Program-made: the position numbers and the translations under genes | Shown: piece by piece, positions 8,280 to 16,337 of the stretch | Numbering within the stretch: the stretch's first letter is position 1 | How the letters are laid out: each line of letters opens with the position of its first letter | NCBI RefSeq assembly: GCF_004786095.1 | Contig: NZ_RHPJ01000002.1 | Coordinates: 310,001 to 374,000 of the forward strand | Source: Serinibacter arcticus | GTDB lineage: Bacteria > Actinomycetota > Actinomycetes > Actinomycetales > Beutenbergiaceae | Direction: 5' to 3' | Length of the DNA stretch: 64,000 nucleotides | Notes under the pieces: generated by a model | Seen by the model: the letters and a program-made list of their open reading frames with translations, nothing else | Databases searched by the model: none | Told to the model about the DNA's origin: nothing

Positions 8280-8897
8280 CCCGCCGGGCGCCCCCTCGTC
8301 CCGGCGCACGGGGCAGGTGGCCAGGTGGTCGTCCACGATGCCGACCGCCTGCATCGCGGCGTAGGCGGTGGTCGGGCCGATGAACCGGAAGCCGAGCCTC
8401 TTGAGGTCCTTGGCCAGCGCGGACGACGCCGGAGTGCTGCCCGGCACGTCGGCCGGTGTCGCCGGCACGGTCGGTTCGGCGGGCCGGTAGGTCTCGAGGA
8501 CGTCCCGCAGCCGCTCGCCCCGCTCGTGCATCGCGACGAGGGCGCGCGCGTCCGCGATCGTGGCGTCGATCTTGGCCCGGTTGCGCACGATGCCGGCGTC
8601 GGCCATGAGCCGTACGACGTCGGCGTCGTCGAACGTGGCCACGACGGCCGGGTCGAATCCCGCGAACGCGTCGCGGAACGCGTCGCGCTTGCGCAGGATC
8701 GTGATCCACGAGAGCCCGGACTGGAACGCCTCGAGAGCCAGCCGCTCGTACAGCTCCCGCTCGTCCGCGCTGTCCTCGAACGCCACGCCCCACTCGGTGT
8801 CGTGGTAGCTCTCGTAGAGCGGATCGCCGTCGCCGAAGCAGCGGGCGGCGAGGTCGGGAGCGGCGTCGGTGCCGTCGATCGCGGTCGGGGAGGTCAT
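8277..8897 (-). CDS. tag: DNA-3-methyladenine glycosylase I
   Basis: A 206-residue Tag-family base excision enzyme that removes 3-methyladenine from alkylated DNA. The N-terminal RCFGDGDPLYESYHDTEWG supplies the zinc-ligand Cys and His and the conserved Tyr-His/Glu-Trp residues. FQSGLSWITILRKRDAFR forms the helix-hairpin-helix region. LGFRFIGPTTAYAAMQAVG and DDHLATCP close the fold with the second zinc His/Cys pair. All conserved motifs are present and the length is about normal. TAGCGT lies 7 nt before the ATG. Confidence 0.95.
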   Translation of the reverse strand: MTSPTAIDGTDAAPDLAARCFGDGDPLYESYHDTEWGVAFEDSADERELYERLALEAFQSGLSWITILRKRDAFRDAFAGFDPAVVATFDDADVVRLMADAGIVRNRAKIDATIADARALVAMHERGERLRDVLETYRPAEPTVPATPADVPGSTPASSALAKDLKRLGFRFIGPTTAYAAMQAVGIVDDHLATCPVRRDEGAPGG

Positions 8898-8904
8898 GGT
8901 CGCG

Positions 8905-8910
8905 ACGCTA
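8905..8910 (-). promoter_or_regulatory. -10 box (TAGCGT) of tag
   Basis: TAGCGT ends 7 nt before the ATG at 8897. It is identical to the box before the phosphoribosyltransferase gene, and a leaderless start is implied. Confidence 0.55.
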
Positions 8911-9021
8911 CCCCCGGCGTGCGACAGCGGCGTGGCGTCGACGGCAGGCCCTGGCCGGCCGCACGCGCGGCGTCGCTGGGGACAGCGGCCGCCGGCGCCG
9001 CTCGCCGTCGGTGGCGGTGGC

Positions 9022-9027
9022 TAGGCT
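9022..9027 (+). promoter_or_regulatory. -10 box (TAGGCT) of the GNAT gene at 9034
   Basis: TAGGCT ends 6 nt before the GTG start at 9034, and no Shine-Dalgarno is present, so a leaderless transcript is likely. Confidence 0.55.
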
Positions 9028-9033
9028 CGAACG

Positions 9034-9663
9034 GTGCCCTTCCTGACTCCCGTCACCCTGCGTGGTGACCTCGTCGAGCTGCGCCCGCTCGCGACCTCCG
9101 ACCACGACGCCCTCGTGCACGCCGCCACCGACGGCGACGTCTGGCGCCTGCCGTACACCCGGGTGCCCGGTCCCGAGCAGATGGCGGCGGAGATCGCGCG
9201 GCGCCTCGCCCTGGCCGAGCGGGGCGAGATGCTGCCCTTCACCACGGTGCGCCTCGGCGGTCCGGGGGGAGGCCCTGACGGCGAGGCCGTGATCGGGATG
9301 ACGACGTGCTGCAACGTCGACGCCACCCACCGTCGGCTCGAGATCGGCTACACCTGGAACGCCGTGTCGGCGCAGCGCTCCGGTACGAACACCGAGAGCA
9401 AGCTGCTGCTGCTCGGTCACGCGTTCGAGGCGCTCGGGTGCATCGCGGTGGAGCTGCGGACCGACCTGCGCAACGTGCGTTCGCAGGCGGCCATCGAACG
9501 CCTCGGTGCGCAGCGCGACGGGGTCCTGCGCCATCACGCGGTGATGCCCGACGGCTACGTGCGCGACACCGTCGTGTACTCGATCACGGCACCGGAGTGG
9601 CCCGTGGTGCGGGACGGGCTCCGCGCGCGGCTCGACCGCGCGGCGGCGGGGAGCACGGAGTGA
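9034..9663 (+). CDS. GNAT-family N-acetyltransferase (RimJ/RimL-like)
   Basis: A 209-residue protein beginning with PFLTPVTLRGDLVELRPL, the typical first strand of RimJ/RimL-type acetyltransferases. It continues with HRRLEIGYTWNAVSAQ and the cofactor region NTESKLLLLGHAFEALGC, then VELRTDLRNVRSQAAIERLGAQ, the canonical C-terminal GNAT motif B. It transfers acetyl from acetyl-CoA to an amine or protein N-terminus of unknown identity. The GTG start is fixed by the leaderless -10. It is coupled by GTGA to the pentapeptide-repeat gene. Confidence 0.88.
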   Translation: MPFLTPVTLRGDLVELRPLATSDHDALVHAATDGDVWRLPYTRVPGPEQMAAEIARRLALAERGEMLPFTTVRLGGPGGGPDGEAVIGMTTCCNVDATHRRLEIGYTWNAVSAQRSGTNTESKLLLLGHAFEALGCIAVELRTDLRNVRSQAAIERLGAQRDGVLRHHAVMPDGYVRDTVVYSITAPEWPVVRDGLRARLDRAAAGSTE

Positions 9664-10355
9664 CGCGGGCCGCGCGCCGGGCCGGAGCGGCGGGTCCGAT
9701 CCGTCCCCGCATCGATCAGCTGGAGCTGCCGGAGCTGCGCGACGTCGCCGTCGACGATCCCTCGCTCGCCTCGCAGGACGATCTCGAGGGCGTCCGGCTC
9801 GTCGACGGCGAGCACGTCCGCGAGCATCTCGACCTCGCCTCCATCACCCTCGCGGAGTCCGCCGTGGGGCCGCTGCGCGTCGGCACGCTCGACCTGCGCG
9901 GGGCGCGGCTGCGCGAGGTCCGGTTCGCGGGCCTCGACGTGCCCGTGGCGACGGCGCAGCGCGGCTCCTGGCGTGACGTCGAGGTCGACGGCGGCAGGTT
10001 CGGGTCCGTCGAGGCGTACGAGTGCGACTGGAGCGCCGTCGTGCTCGCCGGGGTGCGACTGAGCTACCTCAACCTCCGGGGCGCGGTGCTGACAGACGTC
10101 GTGCTGCGCGACTGCGTGATCGACGAGCTCGACCTCGGTCAGGCACGGCTCCAGCGCGTCGCGCTGGCCGGGAGCCGGATCGGTCGCCTCGACGTCTCAC
10201 GCGCGACCCTGCAGGCCGTCGACCTGCGCGGCGCGGTGATCGAGCAGATCACCGGCACGCAGCACCTGCGCGGCGCGGTCATCGACGAGGTGCAGCTGGC
10301 GGCGCTCGCCCCCACGCTGGCCGCGGGCCTCGGCATCACCGTCCTGCCGGACTGA
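9660..10355 (+). CDS. Pentapeptide-repeat-like protein
   Basis: A 231-residue protein with a GTG start at 9660 overlapping the acetyltransferase stop. From residue ~70 onward it is built of degenerate A(D/N)LxX units such as LDLRGARLREVRF, LSYLNLRGAVLTDVVL and VDLRGAVIEQITG, about 25 predicted coils of a right-handed quadrilateral beta-helix. The first 50 residues look globular and unrelated. Some pentapeptide proteins mimic DNA and protect gyrase, but most have unknown roles, and nothing here points to a specific target. Confidence 0.85.
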   Translation: MTRAARRAGAAGPIRPRIDQLELPELRDVAVDDPSLASQDDLEGVRLVDGEHVREHLDLASITLAESAVGPLRVGTLDLRGARLREVRFAGLDVPVATAQRGSWRDVEVDGGRFGSVEAYECDWSAVVLAGVRLSYLNLRGAVLTDVVLRDCVIDELDLGQARLQRVALAGSRIGRLDVSRATLQAVDLRGAVIEQITGTQHLRGAVIDEVQLAALAPTLAAGLGITVLPD

Positions 10356-10360
10356 GGCGG

Positions 10361-10759
10361 CTACCGGTCCCGCGAGGACAGGACGCAGAACTCGTTCCCG
10401 TCGGGATCGGCCAGCACGGTCCAGGAGACGTCGTCGGTCTGACCGACGTCGGCGCGCGTGGCCCCGAGCCGGAGCAACCGCTCGATCTCCGCGTCCCGGT
10501 CGTCGCTCGTGTGCGGCGCCAGGTCGAGGTGCAGCCGATTCTTGGTCGCCTTCTCGTGCTCGACCAGCACGAACACCAGGCCGGGCGGCTGGCGGTGGAA
10601 CGGCAGCTGCTGCGAGAGCTCCGTCGCCCACGGCGGGATGATGACGACCTCGTCGTCCGCGGCGTAGACCTGCTCCCACCCGAGAGCCTCGCCCCACCAG
10701 GCGGCGAGCTCACGGGGACGGGTGGTCTCCACCACCACCGAGTACCAGCGCAGTGCCAT
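10361..10759 (-). CDS. VOC/glyoxalase-like protein
   Basis: A 132-residue protein covering two beta-alpha-beta-beta-beta modules of the vicinal-oxygen-chelate fold. Module one is MALRWYSVVVETTRPRELAA with WWGEALGW; module two contains NRLHLDLAPH and ends DPDGNEFCVL, the usual metal-ligand Glu context. A good Shine-Dalgarno, AGAAGGAG, precedes the ATG and a TATCGT -10 candidate is further upstream. It is not assignable to a specific reaction, since VOC proteins include dioxygenases, lyases and antibiotic-binding proteins. Confidence 0.82.
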   Translation of the reverse strand: MALRWYSVVVETTRPRELAAWWGEALGWEQVYAADDEVVIIPPWATELSQQLPFHRQPPGLVFVLVEHEKATKNRLHLDLAPHTSDDRDAEIERLLRLGATRADVGQTDDVSWTVLADPDGNEFCVLSSRDR

Positions 10760-10851
10760 CGGTCACTCCTTCTGCTCGGAACCGCGATCTCGTGCCGAGA
10801 CCTCGAGCCGGACGATACGCCGGGGGTGCGACAACGGGGCAGAATGAGGAC

Positions 10852-12045
10852 GTGCCACCGCCCCTGTCCGTCGGAGTCGTGTGCCTGCACACCGATCCCT
10901 ACGCCTCCCCGGGCCGCGGTGACGTGGGTGGGATGAACGTCGTCGTCCGTCACACCTGTGACGCGCTCGCCCGTGCCGGGCACCGCGTCGAGGTCGTGAC
11001 GCGGTGGAGCGACCCCGCGACGCCGCGCCACGAGGAGATCGACGGCGTCGTCGTCCGACGCCTGGCGGTCGGACCGACGCGGACCGTGCTCAAGGGCGAG
11101 AACGAGGCCTTCATGGCCGAGTTCGGTCGCGAGCTCGCGCTGCTCGGCCCGATGGACCTCCTCCACTCCCACCACTGGTTCTCCGGCATCGCCGCGCTCC
11201 CCGTGGCACGCGCGTGGGGCGTGCCGCACCTGCAGTCCTTCCACAGCATCGCGGCGCCCGACCGCACCGACCTGTCCGAGGGTGAGCGGCCCGAGTCCCC
11301 GGGCCGCCTCCAGGGCGAGGCCTTCCTCGCGCAGCAGAGCGACGGCGTCATCGCCGTCTCGCGCGCGGAGGCCCTCACGGCGCTCGAGCGGCTGGGGGCC
11401 CCGCCCGAGCGACTCAGCGTCGTCTACCCGGGCGTCGACTCGACGCTGTTCCACCCGGCCGCGCGGCCCCTGGTCGGGCGGCCGAGCGTCCTCGTCGCCG
11501 CGCGGCTCGAACCGCTCAAGGGCGTGGACCTCGCGGTCCGCGCGCTGGCGCTCCTCGAGCCGGGGGCGCGGCCGGTGCTGCGCATCGCCGGCGGTGCGAC
11601 GGCGGACGACTCCTTCGGCCCCTCGCTCCTCGCGCTCGCGGCCGAGCTCGGGGTCGCGGACGACGTCGAGCTGCTCGGACCGCAGTCGCGCACCGCGCTC
11701 GCGGCGCTGATGCGCGAGTCGACGCTCGTGCTCGTGCCGTCGCACTCGGAGACCTACGGCCTCGTCGCCCTCGAGGCGGCGGCAAGCGGTGTTCCCGTCG
11801 TCGCGAGCGCGACCGGCGGTCTCGTCGAGGCGGTGCGCGACGGCGTCACGGGGCTGCTCGTCCCCGGTCGCGAACCACGTGACTGGGCCGCCGCGATCGG
11901 GCGGGTGGTCCGTGATCGGGAGCTCCGCGACCGTCTCGGGGCCCAGGGACGGCAGCACGCCGTCACCAGGACCTGGGACGTCGTCGGTGACGTCGTCGCG
12001 CGCGCCTACCGCTCGATGCTGCCGAGCGCGAGCGTCGTCCGCTGA
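10852..12045 (+). CDS. GT4 glycosyltransferase (MshA-like)
   Basis: A 397-residue GT-B glycosyltransferase. The N-terminal domain has PYASPGRGDVGGMNVVVRHT, LLHSHHWFSGIAAL and FHSIAAPDRTD; the C-terminal donor domain has VLVAARLEPLKGVDLAVRAL and SHSETYGLVALEAAASGVPVV with the E-x7-E signature. The arrangement closely matches MshA, which adds GlcNAc to inositol-3-phosphate in mycothiol synthesis, but related GT4 enzymes share these motifs. The GTG at 10852 is chosen because a CAGAAT -10-like box is 6 nt upstream and because the fold starts immediately after it. No other mycothiol gene is in the window. Confidence 0.85.
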   Translation: MPPPLSVGVVCLHTDPYASPGRGDVGGMNVVVRHTCDALARAGHRVEVVTRWSDPATPRHEEIDGVVVRRLAVGPTRTVLKGENEAFMAEFGRELALLGPMDLLHSHHWFSGIAALPVARAWGVPHLQSFHSIAAPDRTDLSEGERPESPGRLQGEAFLAQQSDGVIAVSRAEALTALERLGAPPERLSVVYPGVDSTLFHPAARPLVGRPSVLVAARLEPLKGVDLAVRALALLEPGARPVLRIAGGATADDSFGPSLLALAAELGVADDVELLGPQSRTALAALMRESTLVLVPSHSETYGLVALEAAASGVPVVASATGGLVEAVRDGVTGLLVPGREPRDWAAAIGRVVRDRELRDRLGAQGRQHAVTRTWDVVGDVVARAYRSMLPSASVVR

Positions 12046-12159
12046 GGGCCCGCGCGACCAGGCGGCGTCGCTCGGGAGAGCGGCGCGGCCCGCGTCCGTG
12101 AGGGTCGGGTCCCTCCTGCCGTCGTCGCCGTCGTCGCCGTCGTGGCTGACAATGGCGGC

Positions 12160-13521
12160 ATGCGGATCCTCCGGGCACTGGCCGCCGGCCGTGCGCTCGT
12201 CCCGGGCTTCGGGTCCGAGGCCTTCCTGGCACCGTGGCCGGACCGTCGCGTCTGGCACCACGAGGACCTCACGCGCGAGGCGGCGGCCGCGCAGGGCTTC
12301 GACGACGGCGCCGCGACGGTGCTGGCGTTCCACGCCACCTACGTCGACCACTACCTGCTCAACCCGCTGTGGCTCGCCTCCGGGGGGCCCGCACGCGTGC
12401 GCGCCGCCCGTGCGGTGCGCGCGGACCTGGAGACGCTGCACTTCGACGACCTCGACGGACCGGAGGCGGTGCAGCGCGCGTGGCGGCGCTACCTCGGCGG
12501 CACGGTCTGCGCGCTGCTGTGGGCGGCTCACGGCGACCTCGGCGTCCCGGGCCAGGGGCCGACGGCGGAGCGGCGCACCGCGCTCGCGCGGCAGGCGGTC
12601 GGTCTCGGCCTCCACGCGGTGCAGGACTTCGCGTCCCACTCGACCTGGATCGACGACCCTGCGCGGCGCGGGCGGACGTGGTGGGAGTGGCGTGACGCCG
12701 GCGGTGACACGACGGACGTGGTGACGGGCGGGGTCGACGGTCCCGGCGCGGTGCGTCACGGGGACCTCGGGCTGCGGTGGCGCGGGCGCCAGGGGGTCGC
12801 GATCCCGTTGCGCGGCCACGTGTCGACGCCGCGCCGACTCACCGGCGCCGGGGCCGGCATCAACCTCGACACCCGCTGGCAGGCACGGGTCGGCGCACGC
12901 GGCCGGACGTGGCGCCCGGACGGCGCGCTCGAGCCGGACGAGGCGTTCGACGCCGCCAGGGCGCAGGCGTTGCGCACCTCGGTCACCTGGCTGGCCGAGC
13001 TCGCGGCGGTGTGCGAGCGCGCCGGGCTGGCCGACCTCTGGGAGCGGGTGCGCACCGGGACCGGGGGCGGTGGTGGCGCGCGGGCGGTCCGCGCGGCCGG
13101 TGCGCGCGAGTTCGAGGACCCGCGACGGCGCGCGCACCAGCTCCTGGCGGCCGGGGCGCCGGGCCGACGCGCTCGTGGGGAGGATCCGCGTGCCGAGAGC
13201 CCGCGAACCTTCCCCACGAGCGGGGACGAGGGGAGTGGACGGGGCGAGGACTCCTGGTTCCTCCGCATCGACGCCGACGCCGACGCCCGCCGCGGTCCCG
13301 GCCGCGTCACCTCGCGCGTGGTCGGCCCGTACGAGCACCCCCCGACCTCGCTCGGGGAGCCGCGCTCCGGCGTCGTGCGGACCGTCACGGCCTTCCGCGG
13401 CGGCGCGTCCGACGCCGAGGTGCGCGGCTACCGGCTCGAGCGGGCGGACGGGGCCGCGACACGGCTCCGGCTCACCGAGACCTGGCGGGCCGTCGTCGAT
13501 CTGCCCGACCCGAGGGCCTGA
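12160..13521 (+). CDS. Het-C/zinc phospholipase C-like protein of unknown function
   Basis: A 453-residue protein. ATG 12160 is preferred over 12142 because GACAAT lies exactly 6 nt upstream. Helical segments WHHEDLTREAA and FHATYVDHYLLNPLW lead to HAVQDFASHSTWIDDP (His152-Asp165), the HxxxD-x4-HSxW pattern seen in Het-C and zinc-dependent phospholipase C/P1 nuclease-like proteins, where it binds metal. The C-terminal ~150 residues are Arg/Gly/Glu-rich and look poorly ordered before a short beta domain. No signal peptide is visible, so it is probably cytoplasmic, unlike secreted PLCs. Substrate and role are unknown. Confidence 0.75.
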   Translation: MRILRALAAGRALVPGFGSEAFLAPWPDRRVWHHEDLTREAAAAQGFDDGAATVLAFHATYVDHYLLNPLWLASGGPARVRAARAVRADLETLHFDDLDGPEAVQRAWRRYLGGTVCALLWAAHGDLGVPGQGPTAERRTALARQAVGLGLHAVQDFASHSTWIDDPARRGRTWWEWRDAGGDTTDVVTGGVDGPGAVRHGDLGLRWRGRQGVAIPLRGHVSTPRRLTGAGAGINLDTRWQARVGARGRTWRPDGALEPDEAFDAARAQALRTSVTWLAELAAVCERAGLADLWERVRTGTGGGGGARAVRAAGAREFEDPRRRAHQLLAAGAPGRRARGEDPRAESPRTFPTSGDEGSGRGEDSWFLRIDADADARRGPGRVTSRVVGPYEHPPTSLGEPRSGVVRTVTAFRGGASDAEVRGYRLERADGAATRLRLTETWRAVVDLPDPRA

Positions 13522-13527
13522 GGCGAC

Positions 13528-14463
13528 CTACTCCGGCGAGCCGACCGTCACGACGACCTTGCCGCGCACGTGTCCGGTCTCGACGGCGCGGTGCGCGTCG
13601 GCCGCGCGCTCCAGCGGGAAGGTCTCGGCGATCTCGAGGCGGACGACGCCGTCGACCACCAGGCGGGCGAGCTCGCCGAGCTGCTCGGCGTCGGGTCGGA
13701 CCCAGATGTAGTGCCCGCCCAGCTCTGTCCGTGCGCGGTCGTCGGTGATCGAGGCGATGGTGCCGCCGCGGGCCAGCAGCTCGGGCGCGGTGTCGATGGC
13801 CTGCCCGCCGACGAAGTCGAGGATGACGTCGTAACCGTCGGGTGCGGCGTCCTTCGCCTGGGCCACGAGGTCGTCGCCGTAGCTGATCGGCGTCGCGCCG
13901 AGCGAGCGCAGGTGGTCGTGGTTGCGCGGGGAGGCGGTGCCCACGACCCGGGCGCCCGCGTGCACGGCGAGCTGGACGGCGATCGAGCCGACGCCGCCGG
14001 CCGCGGCGTGCACGAGCACGGTCTGCCCCTCCCGGACACCGGTGCGGCGCACGGACTGCAGCGCGGTCAGGCCGGCCAGGGGAAGCGCGGCCGCCTGCTC
14101 GAAGCTGAGCCCGGCGGGCTTGCGGGCCGCGGTCCGGACGGGGACGGCGACGTACTCGGCCAGCGCCCCGCCCACCAGGGTGTCCTTGCGGGCGTAGGCC
14201 AGGATCTCGTCGCCCTCCGCGAACTCGGGGGTGTCCAGACCCGGCTTCACGACGACGCCCGCCACGTCCCAGCCCGGGGTGATCGGGAAGTCGCCGTCGA
14301 TGAGCCCCGCGAGGTAGCCCTCGCGGATCTTGTAGTCGACCGGGTTGATGCCCGAGGCGACGACCTTGACGAGCATGGAGTCGGGGCCGATGTGCGGCTC
14401 CGGCTGGTCGGTGAGAGCGAGGATGTCGGCGGAGCCGAACTCGGAGTAGGTGATGGCCTTCAT
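13528..14463 (-). CDS. NADP-dependent quinone-oxidoreductase-like enzyme (MDR family)
   Basis: A 311-residue medium-chain dehydrogenase/reductase. The start is placed at ATG 14463 (MKAITYSEFGSADIL), the conserved family N-terminus; an upstream ATG at 14496 would add 11 unmatched residues. VVASGINPVDYKIREG lacks the catalytic-zinc Cys, and VHAAAGGVGSIAVQLA is the NAD(P)-binding AxxGxxG motif, as in zeta-crystallin/quinone oxidoreductases. It likely reduces quinones or enones with NADPH. No Shine-Dalgarno is clear; AATGAT about 30 nt upstream may be the -10. Confidence 0.88.
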   Translation of the reverse strand: MKAITYSEFGSADILALTDQPEPHIGPDSMLVKVVASGINPVDYKIREGYLAGLIDGDFPITPGWDVAGVVVKPGLDTPEFAEGDEILAYARKDTLVGGALAEYVAVPVRTAARKPAGLSFEQAAALPLAGLTALQSVRRTGVREGQTVLVHAAAGGVGSIAVQLAVHAGARVVGTASPRNHDHLRSLGATPISYGDDLVAQAKDAAPDGYDVILDFVGGQAIDTAPELLARGGTIASITDDRARTELGGHYIWVRPDAEQLGELARLVVDGVVRLEIAETFPLERAADAHRAVETGHVRGKVVVTVGSPE

Positions 14464-14521
14464 GCCAGGGCCAACGCCTGCGACCGGGCGGATCATTCCC
14501 CGGCGTCGCGGCCCTCGGGGC

Positions 14522-14527
14522 TACGGT
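14522..14527 (+). promoter_or_regulatory. -10 box (TACGGT) of the PAP2 gene
   Basis: TACGGT ends 6 nt before ATG 14534. It lies between divergent genes and implies leaderless transcription. Confidence 0.55.
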
Positions 14528-14533
14528 GACCGG

Positions 14534-15280
14534 ATGACCTCGGACGCCGTCAGCCCCCGCACGCCGCGCGATCACGACAGCGGGACCCCCACCGACGTCG
14601 GTTCCGGCGTCGTTCCCGGCACCGGCGCCGACCCCCAGCGCCCCGGCCGCCGCCGGACCGCGGCCGCGGGAGCGGGCGGCGTGCTCGCGAGCGTCGTCGT
14701 CGGACTGGTCGTGATGCTCGGGTTCGGCGGGGACAACCCGCTGGACCAGAGCTGGGACGCCCTCATGGCCTCCGCCCGCGACGGCATGCCCTGGTTCATG
14801 CCGGCGGCTCGCGCCCTGGACTGGTTCGGCGGTGGCTGGCGCGGCATCATCGCCGTCCCGGTGCTCGTGATCGTCGCGCTGCTGCTCGCCCACCGGCCGT
14901 GGGGTGCGCTGTTCTTCGCCGGTTCGACCGTCCTGGGCGCCGGTCTCGTGCAGCTGCTCAAGTTCGTCGCGGACCGCGACCGCCCGCAGGACATGCTCGT
15001 GACGAGCGACGTCGGCTCCTACCCCTCGGGCCACGTCGCCAACGCCGCCGTGATGGCCCTGGTGCTGGCACTGCTGATCGGCCGCGTGTGGTGCTGGGTG
15101 CTGGCCGCGCTCTACACCCTGACCATGCTGGTCTCGCGCACCTACGTGAGCGCGCACTGGCTGACCGACACCCTGGGCGGGCTCGCGCTCGCCGTCGGCG
15201 TCGTGCTCCTGCTCGCGGCGGCGATGTGGCGGCCGCTCAGCCGGGAGTGGCGCGGTCGCGACGCCGTCAGTGCAGCATGA
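14534..15280 (+). CDS. PAP2-family membrane phosphatase
   Basis: A 248-residue integral membrane phosphatase with about six TM helices. The three acid-phosphatase motifs are intact: KFVADRDRP, YPSGHVAN (catalytic His) and SRTYVSAHWLTD (second His and Asp). Such enzymes dephosphorylate undecaprenyl pyrophosphate or phosphatidic/phosphatidylglycerol phosphates on the outer face of the membrane. The N-terminal 40 residues are a Pro/Gly/Asp-rich cytoplasmic extension. The start is set by the 6-nt distance from TACGGT. The 3' end overlaps the convergent gene by 14 bp. Confidence 0.92.
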   Translation: MTSDAVSPRTPRDHDSGTPTDVGSGVVPGTGADPQRPGRRRTAAAGAGGVLASVVVGLVVMLGFGGDNPLDQSWDALMASARDGMPWFMPAARALDWFGGGWRGIIAVPVLVIVALLLAHRPWGALFFAGSTVLGAGLVQLLKFVADRDRPQDMLVTSDVGSYPSGHVANAAVMALVLALLIGRVWCWVLAALYTLTMLVSRTYVSAHWLTDTLGGLALAVGVVLLLAAAMWRPLSREWRGRDAVSAA

Positions 15281-15704
15281 TCGCGTCGCCCGGCTGCGCC
15301 GGGGGCCAGCGCTGCTCCGCCGCGACGTCGTAGCCCGAGGCCAGCGCGATCTCGCGGTCGGGGTTGCGTGCGATGTCGTAGACCCAGTTCATGGGCTGGT
15401 TGCCGACGGCGGCCGTCGGGTCGAGCACGGCATACGCCGTCGCCCCGGGCCCGTAGGTCAGCTCGGCCCACTCCCAGTCGAGCGTGCGCACGTAGACGTC
15501 GCCGACCACGACGCCGAGCGTGACGAGGTCCTGCCCGTCGAGCTCGTCCTCGCCGCGTCGGTGCAGCCGCAGGACCTCCTCGACGGCGCGCAGCACCTCG
15601 CGCGGGTCCGACTCGGGGATGAGGCCGAGTCGGGCGTAGCCTCCGGGCGCCACCTCCAGGATCTCCTCGACGACGTCGTCGGTCAGCGTGGTGATGTCGG
15701 GCAC
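15267..15704 (-). CDS. Hypothetical protein
   Basis: A 145-residue acidic soluble protein with no family I recognise. It has a helical N-terminal half (TTLTDDVVEEILEVAPGGYARLGL, REVLRAVEEVLRLHRRG shown in parts) and a beta-rich second half with VVGDVYVRTLDWEW. A GAGGAG Shine-Dalgarno precedes the GTG start. VVGDVYV with LDWEW resembles a small ligand- or partner-binding domain rather than an enzyme; no catalytic motif is visible. Confidence 0.7.
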   Translation of the reverse strand: MPDITTLTDDVVEEILEVAPGGYARLGLIPESDPREVLRAVEEVLRLHRRGEDELDGQDLVTLGVVVGDVYVRTLDWEWAELTYGPGATAYAVLDPTAAVGNQPMNWVYDIARNPDREIALASGYDVAAEQRWPPAQPGDAIMLH

Positions 15705-15840
15705 GGGGTGCTCCTCGTCCTCGGCGATGTGGGCGGTGCTTCGGCCTCCAGCCTCTCAGAGGACGCCGACATCCGTCTCGACGAGCTCGCCGGGCCGTCC
15801 GGGAACAACGCCCGCCCGGTCGTGGCTGTACCTCGGGCGT

Positions 15841-15856
15841 CCGGTCGCTCGACCGG
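15841..15856 (+). promoter_or_regulatory. 16-bp palindrome upstream of ohr
   Basis: Two 7-bp arms, CCGGTCG and CGACCGG, are separated by 2 bp and lie 25 bp before the ohr start, just after a TACCTC -10 candidate (15829-15834). Ohr genes are often repressed by a MarR-type OhrR binding near the promoter, but no ohrR gene is next door, so the operator role is only a suggestion. Confidence 0.3.
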
Positions 15857-15881
15857 GCCGCACGCAACGGAAGGACGCACC

Positions 15882-16304
15882 ATGGACGCGCTGTACACCG
15901 CCGAGGCTCTCGCGACCGGGGCGGGCCGCGCCGGCCACGTCCGCAGCACCGACGGCCGCATCGACCTGGACATGGCACCGCCGGTGGCGCTGGGTGGCAA
16001 CGGCGAGGGGTCCAACCCCGAGCAGCTGTTCGCGAGCGGCTACGCGGCCTGCTTCCTCTCGGCACTGCAGGGCGTCGCGCGTCAGCGCAAGATCTCGGTG
16101 GCCGACTCCTCGGTGGGCGCCTCGGTCTCGATCGGCTCGAACGGCGAGGGCGGCTTCGGCCTGGCCGTGACGCTCGAGGTCGTGCTGCCCGGCGTCGAGC
16201 ACGACGTCGCGCAGGAGCTCGCCGACGCCGCGCACCAGGTCTGCCCGTACTCCAACGCCACGCGCGGCAACATCGAGGTGACGGTGAACGTCAGCGACGA
16301 CTGA
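15882..16304 (+). CDS. ohr: Organic hydroperoxide resistance protein (Ohr, OsmC superfamily)
   Basis: A 140-residue thiol peroxidase that reduces organic and fatty-acid hydroperoxides. It opens MDALYTAEALATGAGRAGHV. Both catalytic cysteines are present, Cys57 in YAACFLSAL and Cys121 in HQVCPYSNAT; the latter context separates Ohr from OsmC. GGAAGGA serves as Shine-Dalgarno 8 nt before ATG 15882. In-frame sequence upstream is not typical Ohr. Length is normal for the family. Confidence 0.95.
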   Translation: MDALYTAEALATGAGRAGHVRSTDGRIDLDMAPPVALGGNGEGSNPEQLFASGYAACFLSALQGVARQRKISVADSSVGASVSIGSNGEGGFGLAVTLEVVLPGVEHDVAQELADAAHQVCPYSNATRGNIEVTVNVSDD

Positions 16305-16337
16305 CGGGGCCCGCGTCCCGCGACCCTGCCGTGCCGC

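Noticed and set aside
12117-12146. GTCGTCGCC tandem units before the Het-C-like gene
   Set aside because: Short simple-sequence run upstream of the -10; no evidence that it does more than reflect base composition.
10336-13338. A 1000-codon minus-strand frame across the GT4 and Het-C-like genes
   Set aside because: No motif, no start signal, and both plus-strand genes have clear families or promoters.
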